In this document: one piece after another, positions 1 to 7,513 of the stretch
Layout: every line of letters begins with the position of its first letter
How positions within the stretch are numbered: position 1 is the stretch's first letter
DNA from: Akkermansiaceae bacterium
Lineage (GTDB): Bacteria; Verrucomicrobiota; Verrucomicrobiia; Verrucomicrobiales; Akkermansiaceae
Assembly: GCA_014379305.1 (NCBI GenBank)
Contig: JACMMB010000188.1
Coordinates: 1-10,727 of the forward strand
Direction of reading: 5' to 3'
DNA: 10,727 nucleotides
The notes under the pieces: generated by a model
Seen by the model: only the letters and a program-made list of their open reading frames with translations
What the model was told of the DNA's origin: nothing
The model's database searches: none
Program-made: the position numbers and the translations under genes

Positions 1-281
1 GGAAACAGAGGCAAAATTTTTCTCACCTTGTTGCTCTGAACCTTGCCTATGAAATGCCACTCCAAAGATGAGGGAAGCAACTCAATCTTTGTGGCAGCCT
101 CCTGCAATCGGCTTTCTCCAAAGCATCTCTGACCCGCTTCCATCGCTTCGCGGATGCTCTCTGCCGGGAATGTCTTTGAAACAGCGATCAGCTTGACCGA
201 TTCCGAATCACGGCCCGCCTGGTCAATGGCCTCGCTGATGCGGGATTGTATGTGACCTAGCTGCCCGGCAATATCAGACAT
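1..281 (-). CDS. yggS: YggS/PLPBP-type pyridoxal phosphate homeostasis protein, 3' end missing
   Basis: Cytoplasmic PLP-binding protein of the YggS/PROSC family, which has an alanine-racemase-like N-terminal fold. The family buffers PLP and affects amino- and keto-acid balance; no enzymatic reaction is established for it. The 93 complete codons visible here begin MSDIAGQLGHIQ. They contain the PLP-lysine segment VKLIAVSKTFP, with the lysine at residue 36, the position used in E. coli YggS. Also present are FGESRLQEA (residues 54-62), in place of the usual FGEN..QE, and WHFIGKVQSNK (75-85), matching the family H.IG..Q.NK motif. About 60% of a normal 230-residue protein lies beyond the left edge. 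The ATG shares its A with the TGA stop of the upstream tail-specific protease gene (TGATG), so translation is probably coupled. The family call is secure; the role is known from homologues only. Confidence 0.93.
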   Translation of the reverse strand, partial: MSDIAGQLGHIQSRISEAIDQAGRDSESVKLIAVSKTFPAESIREAMEAGQRCFGESRLQEAATKIELLPSSLEWHFIGKVQSNKVRKILPLF

Positions 282-2536
282 CAGCGCACTCCGCCATCGC
301 CTTTGATCATTCCTGTCATCTTGGCAGTCTCGGTGAGATCAACGAGGTCGCGTAGGACATGGATTGCCTCGCGCTTTTCCAAGTTCAGACCGGACGGCCA
401 TTTCGGCGTATCATCCAGGCTTTCCGTAGCATCAACCGCACGGCGCATGTAGTCGCCGTTGTCCTTGGCAGGATCATAGACCTTGAGATCCGAGCCTTTT
501 TCCAAATCATCCAGGGTGATGCGGTAAAACGTAAATTTTTTCCTGTCTTCCTGGACCACTTTCGCAAACCGCTCGCGCCGCTCCAGATTGCGCTCTTTGT
601 TCATGGCATCAGATTCGGCAAGCTCTTTCTCGCGATCCTTCTTATTCAGGGAAACGCTATTTTCCTTAAGCCTCTCCTTGGCCTTGAGAATATCCTGTAT
701 GACATAATTGAAGTCTTGAGATGATTCGATACGTTCCTGAGCGAGGATCTTCAACCGCGGAATGAAAAGAGCTTGAACATCAAGCGGATTGAAATCCGCA
801 GCAGGCCGGATGCGGTCATGGGGCAAAGCGTTGTCGAGGTAAGCCTCGCCGACATCAAGTGCGTCGGTGATGCTTGGTATCACAATGTTCGGGACAACTC
901 CCTCCATCTGGGTCGAGGACCCGGAAGGACGATAAAATTTCTGGATCGTCACTTTCAAGAAACCTGCTTTGTTGCGCACTGCAAAGAGCGGCAGCATGCG
1001 CCCGATGTCCATCGGCTGCTGAACGGTGCCTTTTCCAAACGTGGATGAATCACCGATGATGACGGCGCGATTATAATCCTGCAGCGCGCCTGCTAGAATT
1101 TCACTGGCGGAGGCGCTGCTCTTGTCCGTCATCACCACCATCGGTCCGCTGTAAATCGGCTTTCCCGCATCTGAATCTTTAACCTGCACCTGGCCAAGTG
1201 TGTTTTTCACCTGCACCACAGGGCCGCGAGGAACAAAGAATCCCGTCATGCGCCTCACCTCTTCCAATGACCCGCCTCCGTTATTGCGCAAATCAAATAT
1301 CAGCCCATCCATTTTCTCCTCAATCAGACGGATCAAAATCCGCTCCACATCAACCGAACACCGGGTCTCTCCCGTGTCAAAATCCGCATAGAAAGAAGGC
1401 AAGGTAATGACTCCAATACGGCGTGTTTCCCCATCCATGTTTTTCATTTCAATCAGCTCGCCGCTAGCCTGCTCGTCCTTGAGCTCCACTTTGTCGCGCT
1501 CGATCACGATAAGCTTCGTCTCTCCCGGAGCACTTCCTGAAGGTTCCACTTTTAGTGATACGGATGTGCCTTCCGCTCCTCTGATCAAATCGACCACTTT
1601 GTCGATTTTCATAAACATGATATCGGTCATCCCATCGCTGTCGGAACTGTTCAAAGTATCCACGGCCACCACGCGATCATTCAGTTTGAGTGTTCCTTCC
1701 TTATCAGCAGGTCCGCCAACCACGATGCCTTTGATGATCGTCGCGCCGTCCTCTTCCGCCTGAAGCAAGGCCCCTATACCTACAAGCTCATTTTTCATCC
1801 CGTCTTTGAAACGGCTCATTTCGCGGAAGCTCATGTAGTCAGTGTGGGGGTCGTATGCCCTTGAAACCGCGCTTAGGAAATAATTGGCCACATCCTCATC
1901 ATCCACATCCATTACACTGGCTAGCAAGCGCTTGTAGCGTAGCGAGACTTTCGCGCTGGGATCGATATCCTTGCTGCTTGGATCTTCTTTTCCCTGCTCT
2001 TTTGCCATCCGGGCCAAAACTTCACGGCGCAATGTCTCACCCAAAACGGCTTCTTTAATTTGCAGCGCCCATGTCTGCTTTGCCTCGGTCTCGTTCTTTG
2101 GCCACGCAGCCTCTTTCCGCGACATCATGACGGCTTCCGATCCAGTGAAATCCAAATCTCCTTTCAGGATTTCCTCCGTTTGTTTCACCCGCGCTTCCAC
2201 TCTCAATTTGAATACCGCATAGATCTCGTTCGCCGCATCGATGCTATTTCCTTGCAGTAACAAAGTGTGGAGACGCTCGCCATATTTCGCGTTGAAACCA
2301 TCCACATCGGCTTGGGTGAAATACAGCTTCTGAAAATCAAGGTCCTTCAAATAGTCATCGAAAAACTTCCGGCTTAGCTCCGCGTTATAAGGCAACCGCG
2401 CAAAGTGGCTGTTCTGCAACATGATCGCCATTTGCCGACCAACCTCGTTAAAATCCGCCTGCTGGGCACAAGCAGGATTGCACAAGCAGGAAAGAGTGAT
2501 GGCGATGGTCGCTTTGCGTAGCCAGATGTTAATCAT
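281..2536 (-). CDS. prc: Tail-specific (carboxy-terminal processing) protease, S41 family, Prc-like
   Basis: Periplasmic serine protease with a Ser-Lys catalytic pair that degrades or trims proteins from their C-termini. The 751 residues have the long Prc layout, not the short CtpA one. There is a signal peptide with a likely cut after ACA (residue 24). An N-terminal helical region follows (about 30-240, including SRKFFDDYLKDLD and RAYDPHTDYMS). A PDZ domain covers about 250-350, with GIGALLQ and GGPADKEG..L..D.VVAVD. The S41 core covers about 370-560, and a charged helical C-terminal region of DUF3340 type covers about 570-700. Catalytic candidates are Ser476 in SSASASEI and Lys502 in FGKGTVQQ, with Asp487 in LQDY; spacing fits E. 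coli Prc apart from one extra residue. GLIFDLRNNGGGS (411-423) is the expected oxyanion-side motif. The ATG at 2536 gives a clean signal peptide but has no visible Shine-Dalgarno sequence. Its stop overlaps the yggS start by one base. Confidence 0.96.
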   Translation of the reverse strand: MINIWLRKATIAITLSCLCNPACAQQADFNEVGRQMAIMLQNSHFARLPYNAELSRKFFDDYLKDLDFQKLYFTQADVDGFNAKYGERLHTLLLQGNSIDAANEIYAVFKLRVEARVKQTEEILKGDLDFTGSEAVMMSRKEAAWPKNETEAKQTWALQIKEAVLGETLRREVLARMAKEQGKEDPSSKDIDPSAKVSLRYKRLLASVMDVDDEDVANYFLSAVSRAYDPHTDYMSFREMSRFKDGMKNELVGIGALLQAEEDGATIIKGIVVGGPADKEGTLKLNDRVVAVDTLNSSDSDGMTDIMFMKIDKVVDLIRGAEGTSVSLKVEPSGSAPGETKLIVIERDKVELKDEQASGELIEMKNMDGETRRIGVITLPSFYADFDTGETRCSVDVERILIRLIEEKMDGLIFDLRNNGGGSLEEVRRMTGFFVPRGPVVQVKNTLGQVQVKDSDAGKPIYSGPMVVMTDKSSASASEILAGALQDYNRAVIIGDSSTFGKGTVQQPMDIGRMLPLFAVRNKAGFLKVTIQKFYRPSGSSTQMEGVVPNIVIPSITDALDVGEAYLDNALPHDRIRPAADFNPLDVQALFIPRLKILAQERIESSQDFNYVIQDILKAKERLKENSVSLNKKDREKELAESDAMNKERNLERRERFAKVVQEDRKKFTFYRITLDDLEKGSDLKVYDPAKDNGDYMRRAVDATESLDDTPKWPSGLNLEKREAIHVLRDLVDLTETAKMTGMIKGDGGVR

Positions 2537-2622
2537 GATTTAATAACGGATATCAGGGGAATGTTTTGGCAATTTGCCATGAAAAGCTCGGATGTCTATT
2601 CCCAAAACCCTTTCCCCTGCCC

Positions 2623-3063
2623 TTACCAGTCTGCAACATTGGATGGAACGTGTCCGGAAGTCGCGAGCGAGCACTTCAAATATACCTCTCCAACAGGGGG
2701 AATGGTATCCGCGCCAAAGGTCGGGCCGTATGTATAGCTGCCTGCACTGGGGCAGCTAGGAGAGGATTCGACAAATTTGCCCAGCCCAATCACCCTCATT
2801 TGCAGGCCCGGCACACCCTCACCTGGTGAGTGTCCGTAAAGGTTTGAGAAACTACGGACCCCCTTTTGAACCTGCTGGATATTGATGATGCACAAGGCTC
2901 GATCAGAACCACGTTTCCACGCTTGCGCCCCCACAAACAGCACCGATATCAATGCCAATAGCACCATGATGACAACCGTCAGCTCAAGCAATGTCATCCC
3001 CCGCATCATTCCACAGCCAAGTCCCCGCATCTTGAGTAGATTGATTTTTTTGGTCAACTTCAT
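2623..3063 (-). CDS. Prepilin-type N-terminal cleavage/methylation protein (pseudopilin-like)
   Basis: Small exported protein with a type IV prepilin signal. It has a basic leader ending MMRG, cleavage after Gly22, then MTLLELTVVIMVLLALISVL, with Glu at mature position 5 and a hydrophobic helix. Mature +1 is Met, not the more common Phe. The head contains AWKRGSDRALC (helix end, Cys58), then CPSAGSYTYG (Cys104) and LKCS....GH (Cys131). As far as I recall, this CP..G.Y to CS pattern is typical of pseudopilin-like proteins that are abundant in Verrucomicrobiota and relatives. A PilD-type prepilin peptidase would process it and a type II secretion or pilus system would use it; neither gene is in the window. 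The reading frame also allows a GTG one codon earlier (3066); I chose the ATG. It lies 86 bases upstream of the protease gene and about 100 bases downstream of the 659-residue protein gene. Its specific role is unknown. Confidence 0.85.
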   Translation of the reverse strand: MKLTKKINLLKMRGLGCGMMRGMTLLELTVVIMVLLALISVLFVGAQAWKRGSDRALCIINIQQVQKGVRSFSNLYGHSPGEGVPGLQMRVIGLGKFVESSPSCPSAGSYTYGPTFGADTIPPVGEVYLKCSLATSGHVPSNVADW

Positions 3064-3163
3064 CACAATTGGTTCGGCTTTCCAATTTGGTATGGATTTT
3101 TTTGGAAAATAATCAAGCTATAAAAATATTTGAGGACATTTAATTTTATGTGCCTCTTAGTGA
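3064..3163 (-). promoter_or_regulatory. AT-rich gap upstream of the prepilin-like gene, possible promoter
   Basis: This 100-base gap is far richer in A and T than the flanking genes and has runs of A and T on both strands. Read on the minus strand it contains TTGATT (3116-3111) followed after 16 bases by CATACC (3094-3089). This is a tolerable -35 with a poor -10, about 25 bases before the start codon. No hairpin that would end the upstream unit was found. The promoter assignment is a guess from composition and position. Confidence 0.25.
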
Positions 3164-5143
3164 TCAATCTTTCCGAAGATCATTTTCGAATCTTGCGAAT
3201 ATGTTTTTCAACTCATCGAGTTTGTCCTTTTCGACAAAACGCGCAAGCTGGGCAAATGAAGAATCGTTCAGGAATTTCCTGGTCCGGTTGTCACCACTTA
3301 GCAGATCGATTTCGGGCAGGATTTTTGGGCCTGATTTCGTCATGAACACAGGGTAAAATGAGTTCTTTTTCTGGCCTTTGCTGGAATATTGAATACCAGC
3401 CGCAACCCAATGCTCCGAGCGGTAAATGCCCGACAGTTTACCTTTTCCGTCCTTTGCGCTCGCAATGTCATAACTAAGGTTTCGCAGGCATTTCACCGGC
3501 ATGGCATCCTTGCCCCCAAGCCAGGCGGTTTGCCCCAAAGCCTTGTGGATATCGCGAGTTTCCAAGGCCTCAAGCCATAAGGCAGACAGTTTACGAACTT
3601 CCTCATCGGAAGCCGCTCCTACCTGATTAAGAGTTTCCAGTTTGGCACTTGGTTTCAGCAAAGTCTCACGCCATGAAATCCTCCAGCCGGGCGTTTGATC
3701 CTTGACCCATTTGGATAAGGTTTTGTGTTCCTCCCGTTGTGTTTTTTCAACAATCCCGGGCGCCCACAGCCAACCCTCCTCAGATTTTATAAAATATAAA
3801 CTTCGAAGTTCAAACAAATCCGCTTCGTTTGGAGAAAACCACTGATAAGTCGCCACCGCAAGGGCGCCCTCCTCCTTATATCCAAGGCTGATCGGGAAAC
3901 GGAAGGCACCAGGGGCGTTCAACGACCACCAAAACTCAGCCGCCGCCGAGCAGCCGATTCGCGCCTCTTTCAACTTGCCTGCAAAATCCACCAACCTGAG
4001 CAAATCTCCAAGACTTCCGGTTTCCAATTTTGAGATTACAGCGGCAGCTGCCTGCCGTGCCGTTTTACTCTGAACCACAGGCTCATGCTGGCGTAGCCGT
4101 TTTGGGAAAAGATCGAGTAGATCTCCATCAATATCATCCGCATCGGATAACCCGGCTTCATCCCCATTAAGTAATGCCGAAGGCAGATCGATACGCCAAA
4201 ACGCGTTACTATCCTTTGTAAGTTCAAAGTGTAAAACCCGGATCGTTTCCATGGTTCCGCCCAGCTTGGTCCGGGAAGGATCCAGACAAGCAATTGAGAA
4301 CAATCCGCTGTCATTGTCGCGTTCTTCAAGAACTCTCACGCGTAGCACGTCCGGAGAAACCAGAAGTCTCCATGGCATCCGGGATGACGCCCTCTCCGCA
4401 ACCGCAAGTTCTGAAGCGCGGAGCCGCGCGCTCCAATCCTCTGGCAATGGCTCACCCAGCCCCCCTAGAAATCCCAATATTGCCGCCTGATTCCGGGATC
4501 CGCACGCCTCCAAAAACCTGTCCGCAATTTTCTCCGGATTATCCCCTTTCAGATCCACCCCGGCGAAGTTTTTCTTGATTTCGGCACGTGTTCTCTCTGC
4601 CGATTCCGATATGATTTTCCCCAAATCCAAAACTCGCTCCTCGAGCATCCATTTTTCCAACTCGCCCAATCTTTCTCTCAGGGGAAAAGTGGATGCTATC
4701 ACTGCATTTTCAAAAGATGCCAATACGGGTGCCGGTACCCAGTCGGCGCCCCTTTTCACCATGGCGACAGGGATAATTTGGAAATCATTTGTCTCAAACC
4801 CTCCGACTTTCCGCACCATCACCGCTGCAAATCCCTCGTCCTCCTTCACCTCGCCTAACTCCAATGTGCTGTGACGCAGGTCCTTTCCAAGCCTCTCAAG
4901 CCGTTTACGAATCACTTCCTTTTTGTCCGCCACCGTCTGCGGCGACAAGGCCGTATCTCCTCCCGGCTCAAGGTTAATCTCACCTGATTGGACCTTTTTC
5001 AAAAATGCCATCGCCGCACTTCCCGGATCACTCGCCAAAACGGAAGGGATCGATAGTCCCAACACCGACCCGACTGTGCATATCAGTCTTCGTATCCGGG
5101 TGGTTCGGGATTGGCAGAGAGAGTTCACTTTGGAGCAAATCAC
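3164..5143 (-). CDS. Large exported protein of unknown function with four apparent internal repeats
   Basis: I do not recognise a family. The 659 residues start with a basic stretch (TRIRRL) and a hydrophobic segment (about 21-37) ending PSVLA, consistent with a signal peptide and a periplasmic or outer-envelope location. The mature part seems to hold four diverged modules of about 150 residues. Each opens with a helix (AMAFLKKVQSGE at 44, IADRFLEACGSRNQ at 206, ARQAAAAVISKLETG at 362, VRKLSALWLEALETR at 516). Each then has beta-like strands and closes with a Trp/Pro-containing strand (DWVPAPVL at 134, FWRIDLPSALL at 315, GWLWAPGIV at 457, GPKILPEIDL at 605). This is reminiscent of NTF2-like helix-plus-sheet domains, but that is only an inference. 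The GTG start overlaps the TGA stop of the M23 peptidase gene (GTGA), so the two are probably translated together and may act together. No catalytic motif is apparent. Confidence 0.8.
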   Translation of the reverse strand: MICSKVNSLCQSRTTRIRRLICTVGSVLGLSIPSVLASDPGSAAMAFLKKVQSGEINLEPGGDTALSPQTVADKKEVIRKRLERLGKDLRHSTLELGEVKEDEGFAAVMVRKVGGFETNDFQIIPVAMVKRGADWVPAPVLASFENAVIASTFPLRERLGELEKWMLEERVLDLGKIISESAERTRAEIKKNFAGVDLKGDNPEKIADRFLEACGSRNQAAILGFLGGLGEPLPEDWSARLRASELAVAERASSRMPWRLLVSPDVLRVRVLEERDNDSGLFSIACLDPSRTKLGGTMETIRVLHFELTKDSNAFWRIDLPSALLNGDEAGLSDADDIDGDLLDLFPKRLRQHEPVVQSKTARQAAAAVISKLETGSLGDLLRLVDFAGKLKEARIGCSAAAEFWWSLNAPGAFRFPISLGYKEEGALAVATYQWFSPNEADLFELRSLYFIKSEEGWLWAPGIVEKTQREEHKTLSKWVKDQTPGWRISWRETLLKPSAKLETLNQVGAASDEEVRKLSALWLEALETRDIHKALGQTAWLGGKDAMPVKCLRNLSYDIASAKDGKGKLSGIYRSEHWVAAGIQYSSKGQKKNSFYPVFMTKSGPKILPEIDLLSGDNRTRKFLNDSSFAQLARFVEKDKLDELKNIFARFENDLRKD

Positions 5144-6174
5144 TCGCCTATGGGGGTCGGAAAATCATCGAGAAGAAGCGACAGCAACTGCTTACCGCCT
5201 CCGGAGAGCGAGGCTTGATTGGCCTCACCTGTCAACAGACCGCGAGTCAGCCATCGCTGGGAAATGGTTGATGGACGTAGATGTGTCACCGTTGGCGCGG
5301 AGACGGAACGTTTGCTTGCCGTAAACGAAATCGGATGGCCGGTCGCCGCGAAACCGATTTCCCAAGAAACCGCACCCTTGACGTCTCCCCGCTTCATCCA
5401 CGGATGGCGTTTGAGAAAATCTGGCTCGCTTGTCCCACCCGGCACTGTGATTTTGAATTGCATTGGCTGGGCCAGCACAAAATCTTTAAAACCAAGATTC
5501 GGGTTCGCCTGATGGGCAAGGAAAAAACCGGCCACATCCACCCCTGCAATGTTCATTCCATTGTATATGCCGTGATAATTCGCACTGCCGAAATTCACAT
5601 TATGCCAGCCTTGGTATTGGTTGCTTATCAGAAACCCGAGCTCCAAGTGCACATGCGCACGCACTCTATTGATCCCCGCCCCCGTGTAACCCATTCTGCC
5701 CAGCACGGAGCCTGCATTCACAGGATCACCAACCTTGGCCGTAATTTCAGCAAGATGGGCATATAGCGAGTAAATCCGCGCGCCCTCCCAATCATGCTCT
5801 ACCACCACGTATTTCCCGTAATTGCTATGGCCGGCAACCAGGCAGGAATGCACGACCGTTCCATTGGAAATACTCATCACCAAATCAACCGGATTCCCCG
5901 CCTTGTCGCGCTTCATCGGCGCGATATCGATTCCTTCGTGAAATTTTGTCATCACCACTTCACCGCCGACACGAATCGGCGAGCGCACGAATCCAAATGA
6001 TCCCCCTTCCCACGGCTCGGTGGTTTCCCCTTCGAAAATCCGATCCACATACATGTAGAAGCGCTCCGGCTCGCCACTGAACAGATGCTGGTTCTCAGTC
6101 GGCAGCCTTAACTCGATCGCCAAGGCGGAAACACAGGCAACGATCCCCACCGAAAAAGCTATTATCACCTTCAT
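5140..6174 (-). CDS. Exported M23-family zinc metallopeptidase (LytM-like peptidoglycan endopeptidase)
   Basis: Predicted periplasmic peptidase of the M23/LytM fold, which cuts peptide cross-links of peptidoglycan. Of 344 residues, the first 19 form a signal peptide ending ALA. The M23 domain spans about 60-185, and the metal site looks complete: His79 and Asp83 in FHEGIDIAP and His176 in AHVHLELGF as zinc ligands, with His140 (SLYAHL) and His174 as the accessory histidines. The typical YGKYVVVEH (119-127) and GD.V.AG..LG..G (149-163) strands are present, so it should be active and not an EnvC/NlpD-style degenerate activator. Residues about 225-344 form a separate C-terminal region of beta character that I cannot assign. 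The ATG follows the stop of the upstream small gene by three bases, with AAAGGA 12-17 bases before it, the nearest thing to a Shine-Dalgarno sequence in this unit. Its stop overlaps the next gene's GTG. Confidence 0.92.
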   Translation of the reverse strand: MKVIIAFSVGIVACVSALAIELRLPTENQHLFSGEPERFYMYVDRIFEGETTEPWEGGSFGFVRSPIRVGGEVVMTKFHEGIDIAPMKRDKAGNPVDLVMSISNGTVVHSCLVAGHSNYGKYVVVEHDWEGARIYSLYAHLAEITAKVGDPVNAGSVLGRMGYTGAGINRVRAHVHLELGFLISNQYQGWHNVNFGSANYHGIYNGMNIAGVDVAGFFLAHQANPNLGFKDFVLAQPMQFKITVPGGTSEPDFLKRHPWMKRGDVKGAVSWEIGFAATGHPISFTASKRSVSAPTVTHLRPSTISQRWLTRGLLTGEANQASLSGGGKQLLSLLLDDFPTPIGE

Positions 6175-6177
6175 GAG

Positions 6178-6660
6178 TTAGTTCTTTCCTTTCTTTTTTT
6201 CGCCTATTCTTGGCAGTCCTTTGTCCAGTTCGTGAATCTCTTCCAGCGTCAGTCCCTTCCAAATGACAATCACGCCGTCATCCACTGGCCCGTCTACCAA
6301 TACCCCATCCACCAATCGACCGTATGCCTGACACACCAGCCACTTTCCCTGATTTACAGAGGTAACTGCGGCGTAACGCCTTCTCGCATTGTCCTTGAGC
6401 TGGAAAACAATCCCGTAGGATTCCTGGTCATCTGCAGGAAATGGGGTGAACGCGACAAAATCTCTTGATGCGATTTCAGGAATCCTCCTGAAAAACCTCT
6501 GATTTCCCGCCACCTCTTGAGGAAAAATCATTTTCGGGTTATCCGTAGCTTCCGTTTCGATATGAAATGAAATGTTCGCAATCTTGCTTTTGTCACCCCC
6601 GGCCCAGGACAAGCCAGAAGCCGTAGCCAGAATAATCAGCCATCTTGCGAATCGCCCCAT
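6178..6660 (-). CDS. Small exported protein resembling a lone SecD P1-head domain
   Basis: A 160-residue protein when started at the ATG at 6660. That start gives a proper signal peptide (MGRFARWLIILATASGLSWA, cut before GG); the frame stays open to a TTG at 6699, which would bury it. The mature part has the order of elements I associate with the soluble P1 head of SecD: a segment PEIASRDFVAFTPFP, then a strand YGIVFQLKDNA (82-92), then YAAVTSVNQGKWL (96-108). A strand-turn segment DGVLVDGPVDDGVIVIWKG (118-136) and a closing helix LTLEEIHELDKGLP (137-150) follow. SecD normally continues into six membrane helices; here nothing follows but a Lys-rich tail. The gene leads a unit with the M23 peptidase and the 659-residue protein, so an envelope role is likely. 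The fold match is by eye only; a hypothetical verrucomicrobial protein is the conservative call. Confidence 0.72.
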   Translation of the reverse strand: MGRFARWLIILATASGLSWAGGDKSKIANISFHIETEATDNPKMIFPQEVAGNQRFFRRIPEIASRDFVAFTPFPADDQESYGIVFQLKDNARRRYAAVTSVNQGKWLVCQAYGRLVDGVLVDGPVDDGVIVIWKGLTLEEIHELDKGLPRIGEKKKGKN

Positions 6661-6740
6661 CGAAGGATCAAACCACAACTTGCCTTTATAACAAAACAAA
6701 AATACCGATTTTCGCCCAGCTACTAACCGGTATCCACATG

Positions 6741-6776
6741 AAAAAGAGGTGTGCCACTCTTATTCGAGGGCACACC
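6741..6776 (-). terminator. Rho-independent terminator after the DUF892 gene
   Basis: Read on the minus strand, GGTGTGCC (6776-6769) pairs perfectly with GGCACACC (6755-6748). The stem is extended by CTC/GAG past a single bulged base and closes on a six-base loop. The stem is followed at once by TCTTTTT. It lies 21 bases past the TAA of the ferritin-like gene, so that gene should be a single-gene transcript cleanly separated from the 6660-3164 unit. Confidence 0.88.
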
Positions 6777-6797
6777 AATATTTAAAACTCGGAAATG

Positions 6798-7328
6798 CTA
6801 TTTGGCCGCGTCGTCATTGATTCCAGATGACAACCACGTTCCAGTGGCAATTTTAGTGAACTTCTTGTCAATCTCTCCCGATTGATCGGCCATGTCATTG
6901 AAGTGTCCGGCGATTTCATCCAACTCGAGCTTCTTTGCAAACGCTCGCGCGGTTCCAAACCCCGCGATTTCATAATGTGCGATTCTCTGGGCGCTCGCAA
7001 TTAGAGCCGCGTCTCTTACCGAGCCATTGACGTAGTCTCTCTCACTTCCCTCTGCTTCGCGAAGCAAGCCGGCCATGGCTTCACATTTCACTCCGGTGGA
7101 AGGCACATCGAGTTTGTCGCAGATGGTTTTAAGCTTCTCGATGTTTTTGGCGGTTCCTTCCCTGACGTGATTGAACTTATCGGTCAGATCCTCATCGCTC
7201 GATGAGATACTCATGGTGGTCAGAAATTCCGCATATTTGGTTTCAGCATTATAAAGATCGCGCGCCTGTTCTTCCAAAAGGTGGCGTAAGTTGGTTTGTT
7301 TCTTTTGAGTCAGTTCTAATGTGGTCAT
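6798..7328 (-). CDS. DUF892 / YciF-type ferritin-like stress protein
   Basis: A 176-residue all-helical cytoplasmic protein of the DUF892 (YciE/YciF) group in the ferritin-like superfamily. Members are induced by osmotic, stationary-phase or oxidative stress and are thought to bind a di-metal centre; the reaction is unknown. Family marks are LLEEQARDLYNAETKY (Glu29), FNHVREGTAKNIEKL (His54, Glu57), KCEAMAGLLREAEGS (81-95) and DAALIASAQRIAHYEIAGFG (106-125, His118 and Glu120), the last being the most characteristic. The helix ends normally retain acidic or His ligands, and I see no obvious loss. The ATG at 7328 gives the usual short N-terminus; an in-frame ATG at 7355 and a TTG at 7364 would add 9 or 12 residues without any better ribosome site. 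It is flanked by a 185-base gap upstream and a strong terminator downstream, so it is its own transcription unit. Confidence 0.9.
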   Translation of the reverse strand: MTTLELTQKKQTNLRHLLEEQARDLYNAETKYAEFLTTMSISSSDEDLTDKFNHVREGTAKNIEKLKTICDKLDVPSTGVKCEAMAGLLREAEGSERDYVNGSVRDAALIASAQRIAHYEIAGFGTARAFAKKLELDEIAGHFNDMADQSGEIDKKFTKIATGTWLSSGINDDAAK

Positions 7329-7513
7329 GATAATTTGGTTTGGTTGTATCTGCATCTTTTGCAAAGGATGTACCAGATAACCCGGCTAACCCTTAAACCA
7401 TTACTAACGAACGGTCTTAAACGACGAATTCAAGGAATCCCACCGCTCCAAAAATAAACCAGTTTTGCAAATTGACTGATTTCCCGTCCTGAAAAGGCAT
7501 TCTGCAAACAAGC
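7329..7513 (-). promoter_or_regulatory. Gap between recR and the DUF892 gene; expected promoter region
   Basis: The longest non-coding stretch in the window, 185 bases, must contain the promoter of the DUF892 gene and the end of the recR transcript. I see no convincing -35/-10 pair and no hairpin with a T-run. The only notable pattern is a short direct repeat, TAACCC at 7378-7383 and 7387-7392, followed by TAAACC at 7394-7399 (plus-strand reading). It lies about 50-70 bases before the DUF892 start and might be a regulator site. The location is reasonable; the motif is unproven. Confidence 0.35.

Noticed and set aside
2462..2500. Lipoprotein cleavage site in the protease leader (LSC)
   Set aside because: The residues before the cysteine (TLS) do not fit the lipobox well, while ACA followed by QQ is a good signal peptidase I site.
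5281..5766. A 161-codon plus-strand open frame opposite the M23 peptidase gene
   Set aside because: It lies wholly antisense to a gene with an intact zinc-peptidase motif set, and its own translation has no signal, domain or coding character.
6661..6699. TTG start at 6699 for the SecD-head-like protein
   Set aside because: It would place 13 residues before a clear signal peptide that begins at the ATG at 6660.
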